This document shows positions 27,557 to 35,286 of a stretch of DNA of 64,000 nt, in pieces. The stretch's first letter is position 1; every line of letters begins with the position of its first letter. Origin of the DNA: CAIVAT01 sp964525995 (lineage in GTDB: Bacteria > Bacteroidota > Bacteroidia > Bacteroidales > FEN-979); the NCBI GenBank assembly GCA_964525995.1, contig CAZGIM010000013.1:1-64000 (forward strand), read 5' to 3'. The notes beneath the pieces were generated by a model, which searched no databases, was not told the DNA's origin, and was given only the letters and a program-made list of their open reading frames with translations. Position numbers and translations under genes: made by a program.

Positions 27557-27558
27557 AA

Positions 27559-29007
27559 CTATCCTACACTTCCTTCCAGGGAGATGGCAAGCAGTTTCTG
27601 GGCTTCGACGGCGAATTCCATCGGAAGTTTTTTGAGCACCTCCCGGGCATATCCGTTCACGATGAGACCGATGGCCTGCTCGGCGCTGATCCCCCGCTGC
27701 TGGCAATAGAAAAGCTGGTCTTCCGAAATCTTTGAAGTAGTGGCTTCATGTTCCACAACCGACGATTTATTGTCAACCTGGATATAGGGAAAGGTATGGG
27801 CTCCGCATTGCGCTCCCAGCAACAATGAGTCGCATTGACTGTAATTTCGGGAGTTGACGGCGTTTTTGGATATTCTGACGAGTCCGCGGTAGGAGTTATT
27901 GCTTTTCCCTGACGAGATGCCTTTCGAGATGATGGTACTTCGGGTGTTCCTGCCTAAATGCATCATCTTGGTGCCGGTATCGGCCTGCTGGTGGTGGTTG
28001 GTGACGGCCACCGAATAAAACTCTCCGACCGACTGATCGCCAAGTAAAATACAGCTTGGGTACTTCCAGGTTATGGCTGAACCGGTTTCAACCTGAGTCC
28101 AACTGATCTTTGAATTGCTTCCCTTGCAAATTCCTCGTTTGGTCACGAAGTTATAGATACCACCTTTGCCGTTCTTATCACCCGGGTACCAGTTCTGAAC
28201 CGTCGAGTACTTGACTTCCGCATCCTTCATTGCAACGATCTCCACAATGGCAGCATGGAGCTGGTTCTCATCGCGCTGCGGCGCTGTGCACCCTTCCATA
28301 TAACTCACATAAGCGCCTTCGTCGGCCACGATCAGGGTTCGCTCGAACTGGCCGGTATTAGCGGCATTGATACGGAAATAGGTGGAAAGTTCGATCGGAC
28401 ACCGCACCCCTTTCGGGATATAGCAAAATGAACCGTCGCTGAATACCGCCGAATTCAGGGAGGCAAAGAAATTATCGGAAAACGGCACCACCGATCCCAG
28501 GTATTGCTTTACCAGATCCGGATGTTTTTGAACTGCCTCGCTGAAAGAACAAAAAATAATTCCGTGCTTCGCCAGGGTTTCCGAAAAAGTCGTCTTCACG
28601 GAGACACTGTCGATAACCGCATCAACTGCCACTCCTGCGAGTTTCTTCTGCTCTTCCAATGAAATACCCAGCTTGTTGAAGGTATCCAGCAATTCCGGAT
28701 CAACCTGGTCGAGCCTTTCAAGCTCTTTTTTCTTTTTCGGAGCCGCGTAATAGATGATATTCTGAAAATCGATCGGGTCAATCTGCAAGTGGGCCCACGA
28801 AGGTTGCTTCATGGTAAGCCAATGACGGAATGCCTTCAGCCGGAATTCAAGTAGAAATTCAGGCTCGTTCTTCTTTGCCGAAATGTAGCGGATCGTCTCC
28901 TCAGTGAGTCCCCTTGGCGCCAGTTCCGTTTCAATATCGGTGACAAATCCATACTTATATTCCCCCTGCGTGACCTGATCGAGTATTTGATTGGTGTCGG
29001 ATTCCAT
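27559..29007 (-). CDS. sufB: Fe-S cluster assembly protein SufB
   Basis: This 482-aa protein is the SufB scaffold subunit on which Fe-S clusters are assembled with SufC and SufD. It shows the standard N-terminus (GEYKYGFVTDIETELAPRGL), the core YIPKGVRCPIELSTYFRIN, and the conserved C-terminal block RNYSQCDSLLLGAQCGAHTF, which includes Cys residues, followed by HEATTSKISEDQLFYCQQRG. Its length is normal. It is first in the sufBCD order on the minus strand. No sufS, sufE or sufT is in the window. Its stop codon is followed after two bases by an octamer repeat array. Confidence 0.96.
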   Translation of the reverse strand: MESDTNQILDQVTQGEYKYGFVTDIETELAPRGLTEETIRYISAKKNEPEFLLEFRLKAFRHWLTMKQPSWAHLQIDPIDFQNIIYYAAPKKKKELERLDQVDPELLDTFNKLGISLEEQKKLAGVAVDAVIDSVSVKTTFSETLAKHGIIFCSFSEAVQKHPDLVKQYLGSVVPFSDNFFASLNSAVFSDGSFCYIPKGVRCPIELSTYFRINAANTGQFERTLIVADEGAYVSYMEGCTAPQRDENQLHAAIVEIVAMKDAEVKYSTVQNWYPGDKNGKGGIYNFVTKRGICKGSNSKISWTQVETGSAITWKYPSCILLGDQSVGEFYSVAVTNHHQQADTGTKMMHLGRNTRSTIISKGISSGKSNNSYRGLVRISKNAVNSRNYSQCDSLLLGAQCGAHTFPYIQVDNKSSVVEHEATTSKISEDQLFYCQQRGISAEQAIGLIVNGYAREVLKKLPMEFAVEAQKLLAISLEGSVG

Positions 29008-29149
29008 GTATTAAAATTTAAACAAATGTATCCAAATTCTCCCTGATGAGGGTTCCCATAATGAAATGCAAATATACAAAAATTTAAGTATTGAAATACC
29101 TAAAAGAAAAATAAAGGAGTCCCCTGGTGGAATACGATACGCTCTGGGA

Positions 29150-30193
29150 TTATTTCAGTAACGATCCAAAAAAGGGATCCAGGTCGTATCCGCTTTGCAG
29201 GATTGCGGTCCGGTGATGGCGGTAAAATTCCAGGATGACTTCCGACGGCACAACGGCATTAAGTCCGTAGTGAATTACATCATTGCTGCCCGTAAAGACC
29301 TTACCGTTGTAAGGGATCCATTCAAGGTCGGTATTAGCGCCGGGATCAGGTCTGAGAAACGTTTCACGGGAAGAACTCACCGTTTTTACCAATCCGACCA
29401 TTTCAAAACGATGGTCGGCGATGCGATAAGCCACCAGGATCCCTCCGCTGAAACCCTTGTTCAGCAAGGCATCCACTGAGAATTCACCCATGGGGCGTTT
29501 CGGGGCCGGACTTACCAGACCTGAAGTGATCATCAGATTGCCCAAGGGATAACCGAAAATATAAACAAAGCTCCCCCAGGATAACTCCCTGGCACGGCCA
29601 GGAGGGAACGGGAAGGTAGTCAAGGTATCGACTGGCGTTTCGCAGTTTTTTCCCAGCACGGCCAGGTCGGCTTTTTCATCGGAAGCCAGCACGCTAAATG
29701 ATCCGCAAGCGGAGAGATCTTTCACCCAGATTTCTTGTTTTTCTTTAATAGATATGCTCCGGATGTACCCGGAGGGAATTCCATCGACGGGATCATACCA
29801 GGTAATCAGGGTATCGGGGGGCGTAACGATGTGGGCGCAAGTAAGCAGGGCAACACGCGAATGGCCGGCGGCAATGACCGTTGCGGAGCCAAAGATGGTC
29901 TCGCTGGTTGAAACGATACCCCAAGCTGCCTCTTTATACAAGCCATTTTTAATGTGGTACGGCGTGATCTGCGATTCGCTCCTGAACTTATAGGTGGTAT
30001 AGGAGGCGACGCTGTAAACCTTTTTTACGGCACGGGCAATCTGTTCAATTGAGGCAGAAACCTCCGCTGCCGGATAGCCGTTGGCGTAGGCCGGTTGGTT
30101 GACCGCCGGCTTGCCGGTTATCTCTTTCTTCGCGGAACATCCTGAAAGGAATCCGAATGCCACAATACATAAAACCGGTACGAAAATTTTCAT
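29150..30193 (-). CDS. Lipoprotein with trypsin-like serine protease domain
   Basis: This 347-aa protein has a lipoprotein signal peptide with lipobox FLSGC (Cys19), so it should be anchored in a membrane facing the periplasm. A trypsin-like (S1/DegP-type) fold is suggested by three motifs in order: LLTCAHIVTPP (His), DEKADLAVLGK (Asp) and NKGFSGGILVAY (Ser of GFSGG). No PDZ domain is evident, so it is not a normal HtrA. The sequence between signal peptide and protease (~20-70) looks like a helical linker. It is a single gene 142 bp from sufB. Its substrate is unknown. Confidence 0.75.
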   Translation of the reverse strand: MKIFVPVLCIVAFGFLSGCSAKKEITGKPAVNQPAYANGYPAAEVSASIEQIARAVKKVYSVASYTTYKFRSESQITPYHIKNGLYKEAAWGIVSTSETIFGSATVIAAGHSRVALLTCAHIVTPPDTLITWYDPVDGIPSGYIRSISIKEKQEIWVKDLSACGSFSVLASDEKADLAVLGKNCETPVDTLTTFPFPPGRARELSWGSFVYIFGYPLGNLMITSGLVSPAPKRPMGEFSVDALLNKGFSGGILVAYRIADHRFEMVGLVKTVSSSRETFLRPDPGANTDLEWIPYNGKVFTGSNDVIHYGLNAVVPSEVILEFYRHHRTAILQSGYDLDPFFGSLLK

Positions 30194-30204
30194 TTCAGGG
30201 TTGT

Positions 30205-30750
30205 TCAGTATTTGTTAAAGGAGCAAATCGTTTCGATGGGTTTCCTGATTTTCTGCCGGATTTCATGTTTTGCCGGATATCCGATTGCGATGATGAGTTC
30301 GGTTCGTTTATTCCGGGGAATCCCGAGCAGTTTTTGTACTGCCGGCTCGTCAAACCATCCCATAATGCATGTTCCAAGTCCTTCGGCGGTAGCCTGAAGA
30401 CAGAAATGCTCCACGGCAATCCCGATATCCATCAGTGTATAGGGTTTATTTTTAAGGATGGTTCCCAATTTTGAGGTCAGGTTCGGTTCTTCGCGCACAA
30501 CGACAGCCAAGACCGGGGTCTGCCCAGCAAACCGGTTAAAGCCGAGGATATAGGATGCAGCAGCTTTTGCAATCTTGTTTTTCAATTCGGGGTCATCCAC
30601 GATGATGATTTTCCATGGCTGCGCATTGCAGGCTGAAGGCGCTAATCGTAAAGCCTCCATACAACGATCGAGTTTTTCCTTTTCCACCGGCCGGTCAGGA
30701 TCGTAAGAGCGCACACTTTGCCGGGTTTGTACCAGTTCCAGAAAATCCAT
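30205..30750 (-). CDS. Nitroreductase-family FMN oxidoreductase
   Basis: This 181-aa protein matches the nitroreductase family, flavin enzymes that reduce nitro, quinone or related substrates with NAD(P)H. The N-terminus has LVQTRQSVRSYDPDRPVE, the typical FMN-phosphate Arg/Ser motif, followed by LRLAPSACNAQPWKIIIVDD. Near the C-terminus, GLGTCIMGWFDEPAVQKLLG and RTELIIAIGYPAKHE are also diagnostic. Its length is normal for small family members. It lies 11 bp upstream of the lipoprotease gene on the same strand, so the two may be co-transcribed. The physiological substrate is unknown. Confidence 0.88.
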   Translation of the reverse strand: MDFLELVQTRQSVRSYDPDRPVEKEKLDRCMEALRLAPSACNAQPWKIIIVDDPELKNKIAKAAASYILGFNRFAGQTPVLAVVVREEPNLTSKLGTILKNKPYTLMDIGIAVEHFCLQATAEGLGTCIMGWFDEPAVQKLLGIPRNKRTELIIAIGYPAKHEIRQKIRKPIETICSFNKY

Positions 30751-30828
30751 TATAATTAAAGTCTAGTAAATTTTAAACATTCTCTTAATCGCCTTACAAA
30801 AATAAACAGAATTTGTTATGGATTCCGC

Positions 30829-31515
30829 TTATCCGGCGTCCTGCAGGTCATTGGAATGGTCACGTTTCGCGGCGAATTTCCCGATCAGTAAAGAGATGAT
30901 GATGGCAATATAAAGCTGACCCGAAATAGCGATTAAGGTAGCAAACGACCGGGCATAGGGTTTTATCGGAACGATGTCGCCATACCCCACGGTTGCCATG
31001 GTGATGAATCCGAAATAGTTCGCTTTACTCACCAGGAGACGGGCATGATTCGGCACATCCGCTTCAGGAGGCAGGTTGAAAGCAAGCGGGTCATATTGGA
31101 TCATCGCCCCGACGATCACTGAAAAGCCCAATCCAAGTAAAAGATATCCCGTAATGGATCCCAGGATGACACGGGCACTGATGTTCCGGGTCGATGCTAT
31201 CTGTCCGATGAGAAAGAAGATCATGATTAGAAAAAAGAGGACATTCAGCGCCCTCGATACCTCATTCAGAATGGTCAGGTGAAAAATTTCCGTAATCCAC
31301 TCCATCAACGTGGCTCCGACCGACAGTCCCAACACCAACGACCTGCGTCGTTCCAACGACATAGCGCCTGACAAGAAGATCAGGGTATAGCCCACATTAT
31401 GGAAGGTATCTCCCAGGGGTCCGGAAATCACCGGAAACACGAATGCGCAGAAAAACACAGAAAACACCAGGATAGAGCTCCAGATGATTTTTGACCGCGA
31501 AACAACTTTGTTCAT
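30829..31515 (-). CDS. Two-pore-helix K+ channel-like membrane protein
   Basis: This 228-aa integral membrane protein has about six hydrophobic segments. The last pair frames the K+ selectivity filter TVGYGD in FGFITMATVGYGDIVPIKPY, followed by a pore-lining helix (LIAISGQLYIAIIISLLIGK). The first ~130 residues contain four hydrophobic helices but no obvious voltage-sensor Arg ladder. There is no C-terminal RCK/TrkA_N domain; the protein ends shortly after the inner helix. It is a single gene divergent from thiL. Confidence 0.85.
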   Translation of the reverse strand: MNKVVSRSKIIWSSILVFSVFFCAFVFPVISGPLGDTFHNVGYTLIFLSGAMSLERRRSLVLGLSVGATLMEWITEIFHLTILNEVSRALNVLFFLIMIFFLIGQIASTRNISARVILGSITGYLLLGLGFSVIVGAMIQYDPLAFNLPPEADVPNHARLLVSKANYFGFITMATVGYGDIVPIKPYARSFATLIAISGQLYIAIIISLLIGKFAAKRDHSNDLQDAG

Positions 31516-31593
31516 AATCGGTTAATAAGTGATAAAATTAGGAAAAACAATTATTCCTCTTTTCGATTTTGCCACACAATTTTAAGCCGGGAC

Positions 31594-31620
31594 TTGATTC
31601 ACCGGATCTTACTACCTTTG
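31594..31620 (+). promoter_or_regulatory. Promoter of thiL
   Basis: TACCTTTG at 31613-31620 is a perfect Bacteroidota -7 element (TAnnTTTG). A TTG at 31594-31596 lies 16 bp upstream, slightly closer than the usual -33 spacing. Transcription would start a few bases downstream, leaving a leader of about 20 nt before the thiL ATG at 31649. Confidence 0.6.
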
Positions 31621-31648
31621 CACGAAAAGAAAAGGTAATCTCCTCCTG

Positions 31649-32728
31649 ATGTTCGAGAAAAAAGATCAAAAGCAAACCGGGAAAACTCCCGGGCTTACGG
31701 CCCTGTCGGAGTTAGGCGAATTCGGGCTGATCGACCGGCTCACTAAAGATATCATCCATTATCATCCTGAAACCCTGAAAGGCGTGGGCGATGATGCGGC
31801 CGTAATTGCAGTCGGTGATGGTTTGCTACTCCTTTCGACCGACCTGCTGATCGAAGGTATCCACTTCGATCTGACCTATACCCCGTTGAAGCATTTAGGG
31901 TACAAAGCGACAGTCGTTAACATCTCTGATATTGCCGCCATGAACGGGATCCCTAAGCAGATGACCGTATCACTCGCGGTTTCCAGCCGGTTTCCGGCCG
32001 AAGCGTTAGACGAATTGTATTCGGGAATCCTTGCAGCCTGCGGGAAATACAAAGTCGATCTCGTGGGAGGAGATACAAGTTCAAGCAGCAAAGGGCTGAT
32101 CATCTCGGTGACCATAACCGGAACAGCCCGGCCGGAGGAAGTTGTTTACCGAAATGGAGCATGTCCGGGCGATCTTTTATGCGTGACCGGCGACCTGGGA
32201 AGCGCCTATTTAGGACTTCTGATCCTTGAGCGGGAGAAAAAGGTATTTTTAGCCAATCCCGCGATGCAACCCGAACTCACCGGTTTCGATTACCAGATCG
32301 GCCGCCAGTTAAAACCAGAAGCACGGACCGATATCCGGAATCTGTTGGTGGGAGCCGGGATCAAACCTACAGCGATGATCGATATTTCCGACGGACTTGC
32401 CTCCGAAATTCTTCATCTCTGCAAGCAGTCGAAGACCGGTTGCCGGTTGTTTGAAGAGAAGATTCCCATCGATCCCCAATCACGGGAACTCGCCATTGAG
32501 TATAATATCATTCCCACCGTTGTCGCCCTGAGCGGCGGCGAAGATTATGAATTGCTTTTCACGGTAAGCCAGTCGGACTATGACAAGATCAAAGATATCG
32601 AAGGCATTTCAATCGTCGGCCATATGACCGATAAACCCGGTGAAAAGGTAATGATTACCCCCGATGGCAAGCAGGTGGAACTCACAGCGCAGGGTTGGAA
32701 TGCTTGGACAAGTGGACCAGTGGACTAG
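31649..32728 (+). CDS. thiL: Thiamine-monophosphate kinase ThiL
   Basis: This 359-aa protein phosphorylates thiamine monophosphate to thiamine diphosphate with ATP. It has the AIR-synthase-like fold with GVGDDAAVI and LLLLSTDLLIEGIHFDL near the N-terminus, VDLVGGDTSSSSKGL, CVTGDLGSAYLGL, MIDISDGLASEILHLC and ALSGGEDYELLFTV. The last residues (TSGPVD) and the TAG stop are encoded inside a GGAC octamer array that continues past the gene, so the C-terminal tail was probably rewritten by repeat DNA. No other thiamine gene is nearby. Confidence 0.94.
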   Translation: MFEKKDQKQTGKTPGLTALSELGEFGLIDRLTKDIIHYHPETLKGVGDDAAVIAVGDGLLLLSTDLLIEGIHFDLTYTPLKHLGYKATVVNISDIAAMNGIPKQMTVSLAVSSRFPAEALDELYSGILAACGKYKVDLVGGDTSSSSKGLIISVTITGTARPEEVVYRNGACPGDLLCVTGDLGSAYLGLLILEREKKVFLANPAMQPELTGFDYQIGRQLKPEARTDIRNLLVGAGIKPTAMIDISDGLASEILHLCKQSKTGCRLFEEKIPIDPQSRELAIEYNIIPTVVALSGGEDYELLFTVSQSDYDKIKDIEGISIVGHMTDKPGEKVMITPDGKQVELTAQGWNAWTSGPVD

Positions 32729-32753
32729 CGGACTAGTGAACCAGTGGACAAGT
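32706..32753 (+). repeat. Left octamer array (GGACNAGY, six units) overlapping the thiL stop
   Basis: Six exact 8-bp units follow one another: GGACAAGT, GGACCAGT, GGACTAGC, GGACTAGT, GAACCAGT and GGACAAGT. The first two and a half encode the last residues and stop codon of thiL. The array faces an inverted counterpart at 33208-33263 on the other side of the four-helix-bundle gene. Confidence 0.9.
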
Positions 32754-32816
32754 TGAAAAAAGTTATTAACGTCCTGTTGACTTTTTCGTTTGTAACGGAT
32801 CAACCAGAAAGTGTTT

Positions 32817-33185
32817 ATGGGAACGTACAAAGATCTGGTTGTCTGGCGAAACAGCATGTCACTTGTAAGTGCGGTTTATAGGATTACTGGTAATTTTCCG
32901 AAATACGAACGGTTTGGAATTACAGATCAACTCAGGAGGGCGGCTGTTTCGATTCCGGTAAATATCAGTGAGGGAGCAGCCCGGAAATTACCGGGCGAAT
33001 TTTACCAATTCCTGAGGATTTCATTTGGCAGTTTGGCTGAGGTAGAAACCCTCCTGTTAATTGCCTTTAATCTGGGCTATCTTCCTGAAATAAGCCACGA
33101 AGAGCTACATAAACAAATATTTACAATCACAAATCAACTTAACAAACTACTTCAGGCTATAAAACAAAAACGTTCTCATACCTGA
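32817..33185 (+). CDS. Four-helix-bundle protein (23S rRNA intervening-sequence protein family)
   Basis: This 122-aa protein belongs to the small four-helix-bundle family first seen in 23S rRNA intervening sequences. Typical motifs are TYKDLVVWRNSMSLVSAVYR, FGITDQLRRAAVSIPVNISE, a GEFYQFLRISFGSLAEVETL block and a final helix with ITNQLNKLLQAI. The ATG at 32817 is preferred over the GTG at 32811. Family members are often found alone in Bacteroidota genomes and have no established biochemical role; nucleic-acid binding has been suggested because of similarity to the Avd protein of diversity-generating retroelements. Here it sits between inverted octamer arrays, filling the whole gap between two convergent genes. 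Confidence 0.88.
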   Translation: MGTYKDLVVWRNSMSLVSAVYRITGNFPKYERFGITDQLRRAAVSIPVNISEGAARKLPGEFYQFLRISFGSLAEVETLLLIAFNLGYLPEISHEELHKQIFTITNQLNKLLQAIKQKRSHT

Positions 33186-33207
33186 ACAAACATTTGCAAT
33201 CTTCAGC

Positions 33208-33263
33208 ACTCGTCCTCCTGTCCACTGGTCCACTGGTTCACTTGTCCACCTGTCCGCTTGTTA
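33208..33263 (-). repeat. Right octamer array, inverted relative to the left one
   Basis: Seven 8-bp units on the plus strand: ACTCGTCC, TCCTGTCC, ACTGGTCC, ACTGGTTC, ACTTGTCC, ACCTGTCC and GCTTGTTA. Their reverse complements are GGACNAGY-type units like those of the left array. The array ends three bases from the stop codon (33267-33269) of the DUF5723 gene, so it follows that gene in the same sense as the left array follows thiL. Confidence 0.88.
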
Positions 33264-33266
33264 CCA

Positions 33267-34811
33267 TTAACGCTCCCTGACCCTGTACCGGTCGTAGTTT
33301 TCATAACTGTCGCACGGCCAACTCTTTGACCGCATCCCTCGCCATTTGTTTTTACCCGGACCGATCGGGAAACTCAAGGCAAAATATAAATCCATTCCCC
33401 TCACATCGGTCAAATGAAGAAAAGTCCCCAGTTTCTCAGTCCCAACGGTCAGACCCAGAATCCTGACAGCCAATCCGATTTGGGGATCACGGAAATCGAC
33501 CAATGACAAGGGGAGGTTCACCTCATACCATTTGGTTTCATAGCGTGGCGTCAGCGCCAACAAAGTAGCTCTTCGTACCGATGGCGTTCCCAGCGGAATA
33601 CCCTGCACCCAGGTAAGATTGGCAAAGAGGTGGTACCCGATGTTGTAATCGGCCTGAATGCTTACCGCAGTCGGCAGCCAGATACCGAATGATGTTTTAT
33701 CGCTCAGCGAAGCTGTGGAGTCACCCAACAGATTATAACTTGCCGAATTCAGAAAATTCCGGATGTTTCGGGCATGAAAGCCCCTCAATCCCGACCACAT
33801 CTCATTGTTTATCCCGGTGAATTCATGTACCTCCACCCCTTTGTTGAAAGATATTTTTCCCAGATCGAGCAACGACAACCCGATACGGTAACGGTAATCT
33901 GCAGCCTCGTCGGCTTCGTCGCCGGCCATTAGGGCATTTCTTGATTTAACAGCCCCTTTCCTGACATAGGTGACACCTACGTCAAAACCAACGCCTTTCC
34001 CCCGGATCAATGGGTCGGTCTGCAGTTCCGTACCGCCTGAAAGGTCAATGGGTAAAGCGAATCCCATGGTACAGTCGAGTTTGTCGAACAGGATTGTATC
34101 GTTATTCGGAACGTTATAGGTAACATCCTGTACGGATCCATAACCGCCTGCGATTCCAAGAAGCATCTTGACAGTGATTCCGGCTGTAAGAGAGCCCCGT
34201 TCATCCTCATAAAATTTGCAGGCATAACCCAATCCCAGTTCGATCCACGACAACATGGTAACCTGATACGGGCCTTCGCTGTATGTTATATCCTGCTGCG
34301 GAACGAAATCCAGACCACGAAAGATGAAATTGGCCGTGTTATAGGTCATCTTGTTCACCGAGACATTGTTCCGGAACCCCGTTGTAAAGCTGAACGTATG
34401 AATACCATTGCGGTACATGACAGAAGGTCCCAATAACCGGGCATTCACAAATACCCGTTTCAGGGAACTCTTTTTAACATAATCAAGGTAATGAAGGGTA
34501 TCGGTGAAGTCAACAGTGGGGTAATAGTAGGTGTACAGGTAAGCCGGATCGTTGATATCCACCTTGAAGAGTCCGCCAAAGCTGTAATCCTTCCGGTGAA
34601 TGAACAGATAGTTTGAATTTGCATAAACATCTGCACCGGCAAGATTTACGTTCAGGAATTCTACCGATCCGGCAGGATTGGAAGGATTCATCGTCAGTCC
34701 GTTCACGCCGGCATAATTGCCGTTCATCACGCCCAACATCTCCTGGCCCGAGATAGTTGCTCCGGTGAGCATCATCAGGAAAAACAGGAGATACGACCTT
34801 TTGAATACCAT
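33267..34811 (-). CDS. DUF5723-type outer-membrane protein
   Basis: This 514-aa protein looks like the DUF5723 family of Bacteroidota outer-membrane beta-barrels. The start at 34811 gives a proper signal peptide (MVFKRSYLLFFLMMLTGATI, then SGQ). The mature N-terminus (GVMNGNYAGVNGLTMNPSNP) is the family hallmark, comparable to the start of PorV/FadL-like and PorP/SprF-like proteins. The rest is rich in alternating aromatic strands, consistent with a barrel. The C-terminal tail after IGPGKNKWRGM is basic. Function is unknown; in this phylum such proteins are sometimes tied to gliding or T9SS surfaces. The gene is divergent from the AsmA-like gene. Confidence 0.72.
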   Translation of the reverse strand: MVFKRSYLLFFLMMLTGATISGQEMLGVMNGNYAGVNGLTMNPSNPAGSVEFLNVNLAGADVYANSNYLFIHRKDYSFGGLFKVDINDPAYLYTYYYPTVDFTDTLHYLDYVKKSSLKRVFVNARLLGPSVMYRNGIHTFSFTTGFRNNVSVNKMTYNTANFIFRGLDFVPQQDITYSEGPYQVTMLSWIELGLGYACKFYEDERGSLTAGITVKMLLGIAGGYGSVQDVTYNVPNNDTILFDKLDCTMGFALPIDLSGGTELQTDPLIRGKGVGFDVGVTYVRKGAVKSRNALMAGDEADEAADYRYRIGLSLLDLGKISFNKGVEVHEFTGINNEMWSGLRGFHARNIRNFLNSASYNLLGDSTASLSDKTSFGIWLPTAVSIQADYNIGYHLFANLTWVQGIPLGTPSVRRATLLALTPRYETKWYEVNLPLSLVDFRDPQIGLAVRILGLTVGTEKLGTFLHLTDVRGMDLYFALSFPIGPGKNKWRGMRSKSWPCDSYENYDRYRVRER

Positions 34812-35286
34812 CCGGATCTGACAGGAACCTGGCCGGGAGGAAGAAAACCGGTATATGTCATTTTCAATCGCCATTTTACCTGTACAGGGTTACCAAGTTA
34901 GAAATTTTCCTGCTTTGTACAAAGGATGCAGCGCTTTTTTTAATCACAAACAGGTTTGTCACACAGGAAGTCAACCTGTTACGGCAAACCTTCCGCTGCT
35001 GGTATATTAACTGATTGAAGAGGTAAAAATTGCGTTTCTATGGTTATCAACGGGCTATTTTCTAACTTTGTGGTGATATGCCGTCTATTCCTTTCAATGA
35101 TCCGGATTTCGGACAATTCGCGATGCCTCCAGGGGACAGTAAAATGATAGGATCGTCGCGGATATTCCATGCAATCATTGAACTTAAAATTTTTACAATG
35201 AAATGCCCATAGGAAACAGTTCGGGCAGATCGTGAATGATCATAATGGGTATTCCATCTGATCACTAAAATCAAAATTATTGACAC
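34812..35286. promoter_or_regulatory. Intergenic region between divergent DUF5723 and AsmA-like genes, 475 bp
   Basis: This stretch holds a perfect -7 element TAACTTTG at 35063-35070 on the plus strand, without a clear TTG at -33, and a possible 44-codon reading frame right behind it. No convincing -33/-7 pair was found for the minus-strand DUF5723 gene. Apart from short inverted repeats such as ATGATCAT near 35240, nothing else was recognised. Confidence 0.45.
35078..35212 (+). CDS. Possible small ORF, 44 aa
   Basis: The frame begins MPSIPFNDPDFGQFAMPPGD and ends TMKCP. Its ATG lies seven bases after the perfect -7 element TAACTTTG, so its mRNA would be nearly leaderless, as proposed here for uvrC. 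It ends 74 bp before the AsmA-like gene. No family was recognised and no signal peptide or membrane segment is present. It could be a leader peptide, a gene remnant or a chance frame. Confidence 0.22.
   Translation: MPSIPFNDPDFGQFAMPPGDSKMIGSSRIFHAIIELKIFTMKCP

Noticed and set aside
27356..27709. 117-codon plus-strand frame rich in HILTSSHP repeats
   Set aside because: It is only the translation of the octamer array running into antisense sufB.
32763..33277. ATTAACG on both sides of the four-helix-bundle element as a target-site duplication
   Set aside because: The two copies are not at the array edges and one lies in the DUF5723 coding end; seven matching bases in A+T-rich DNA are not convincing.
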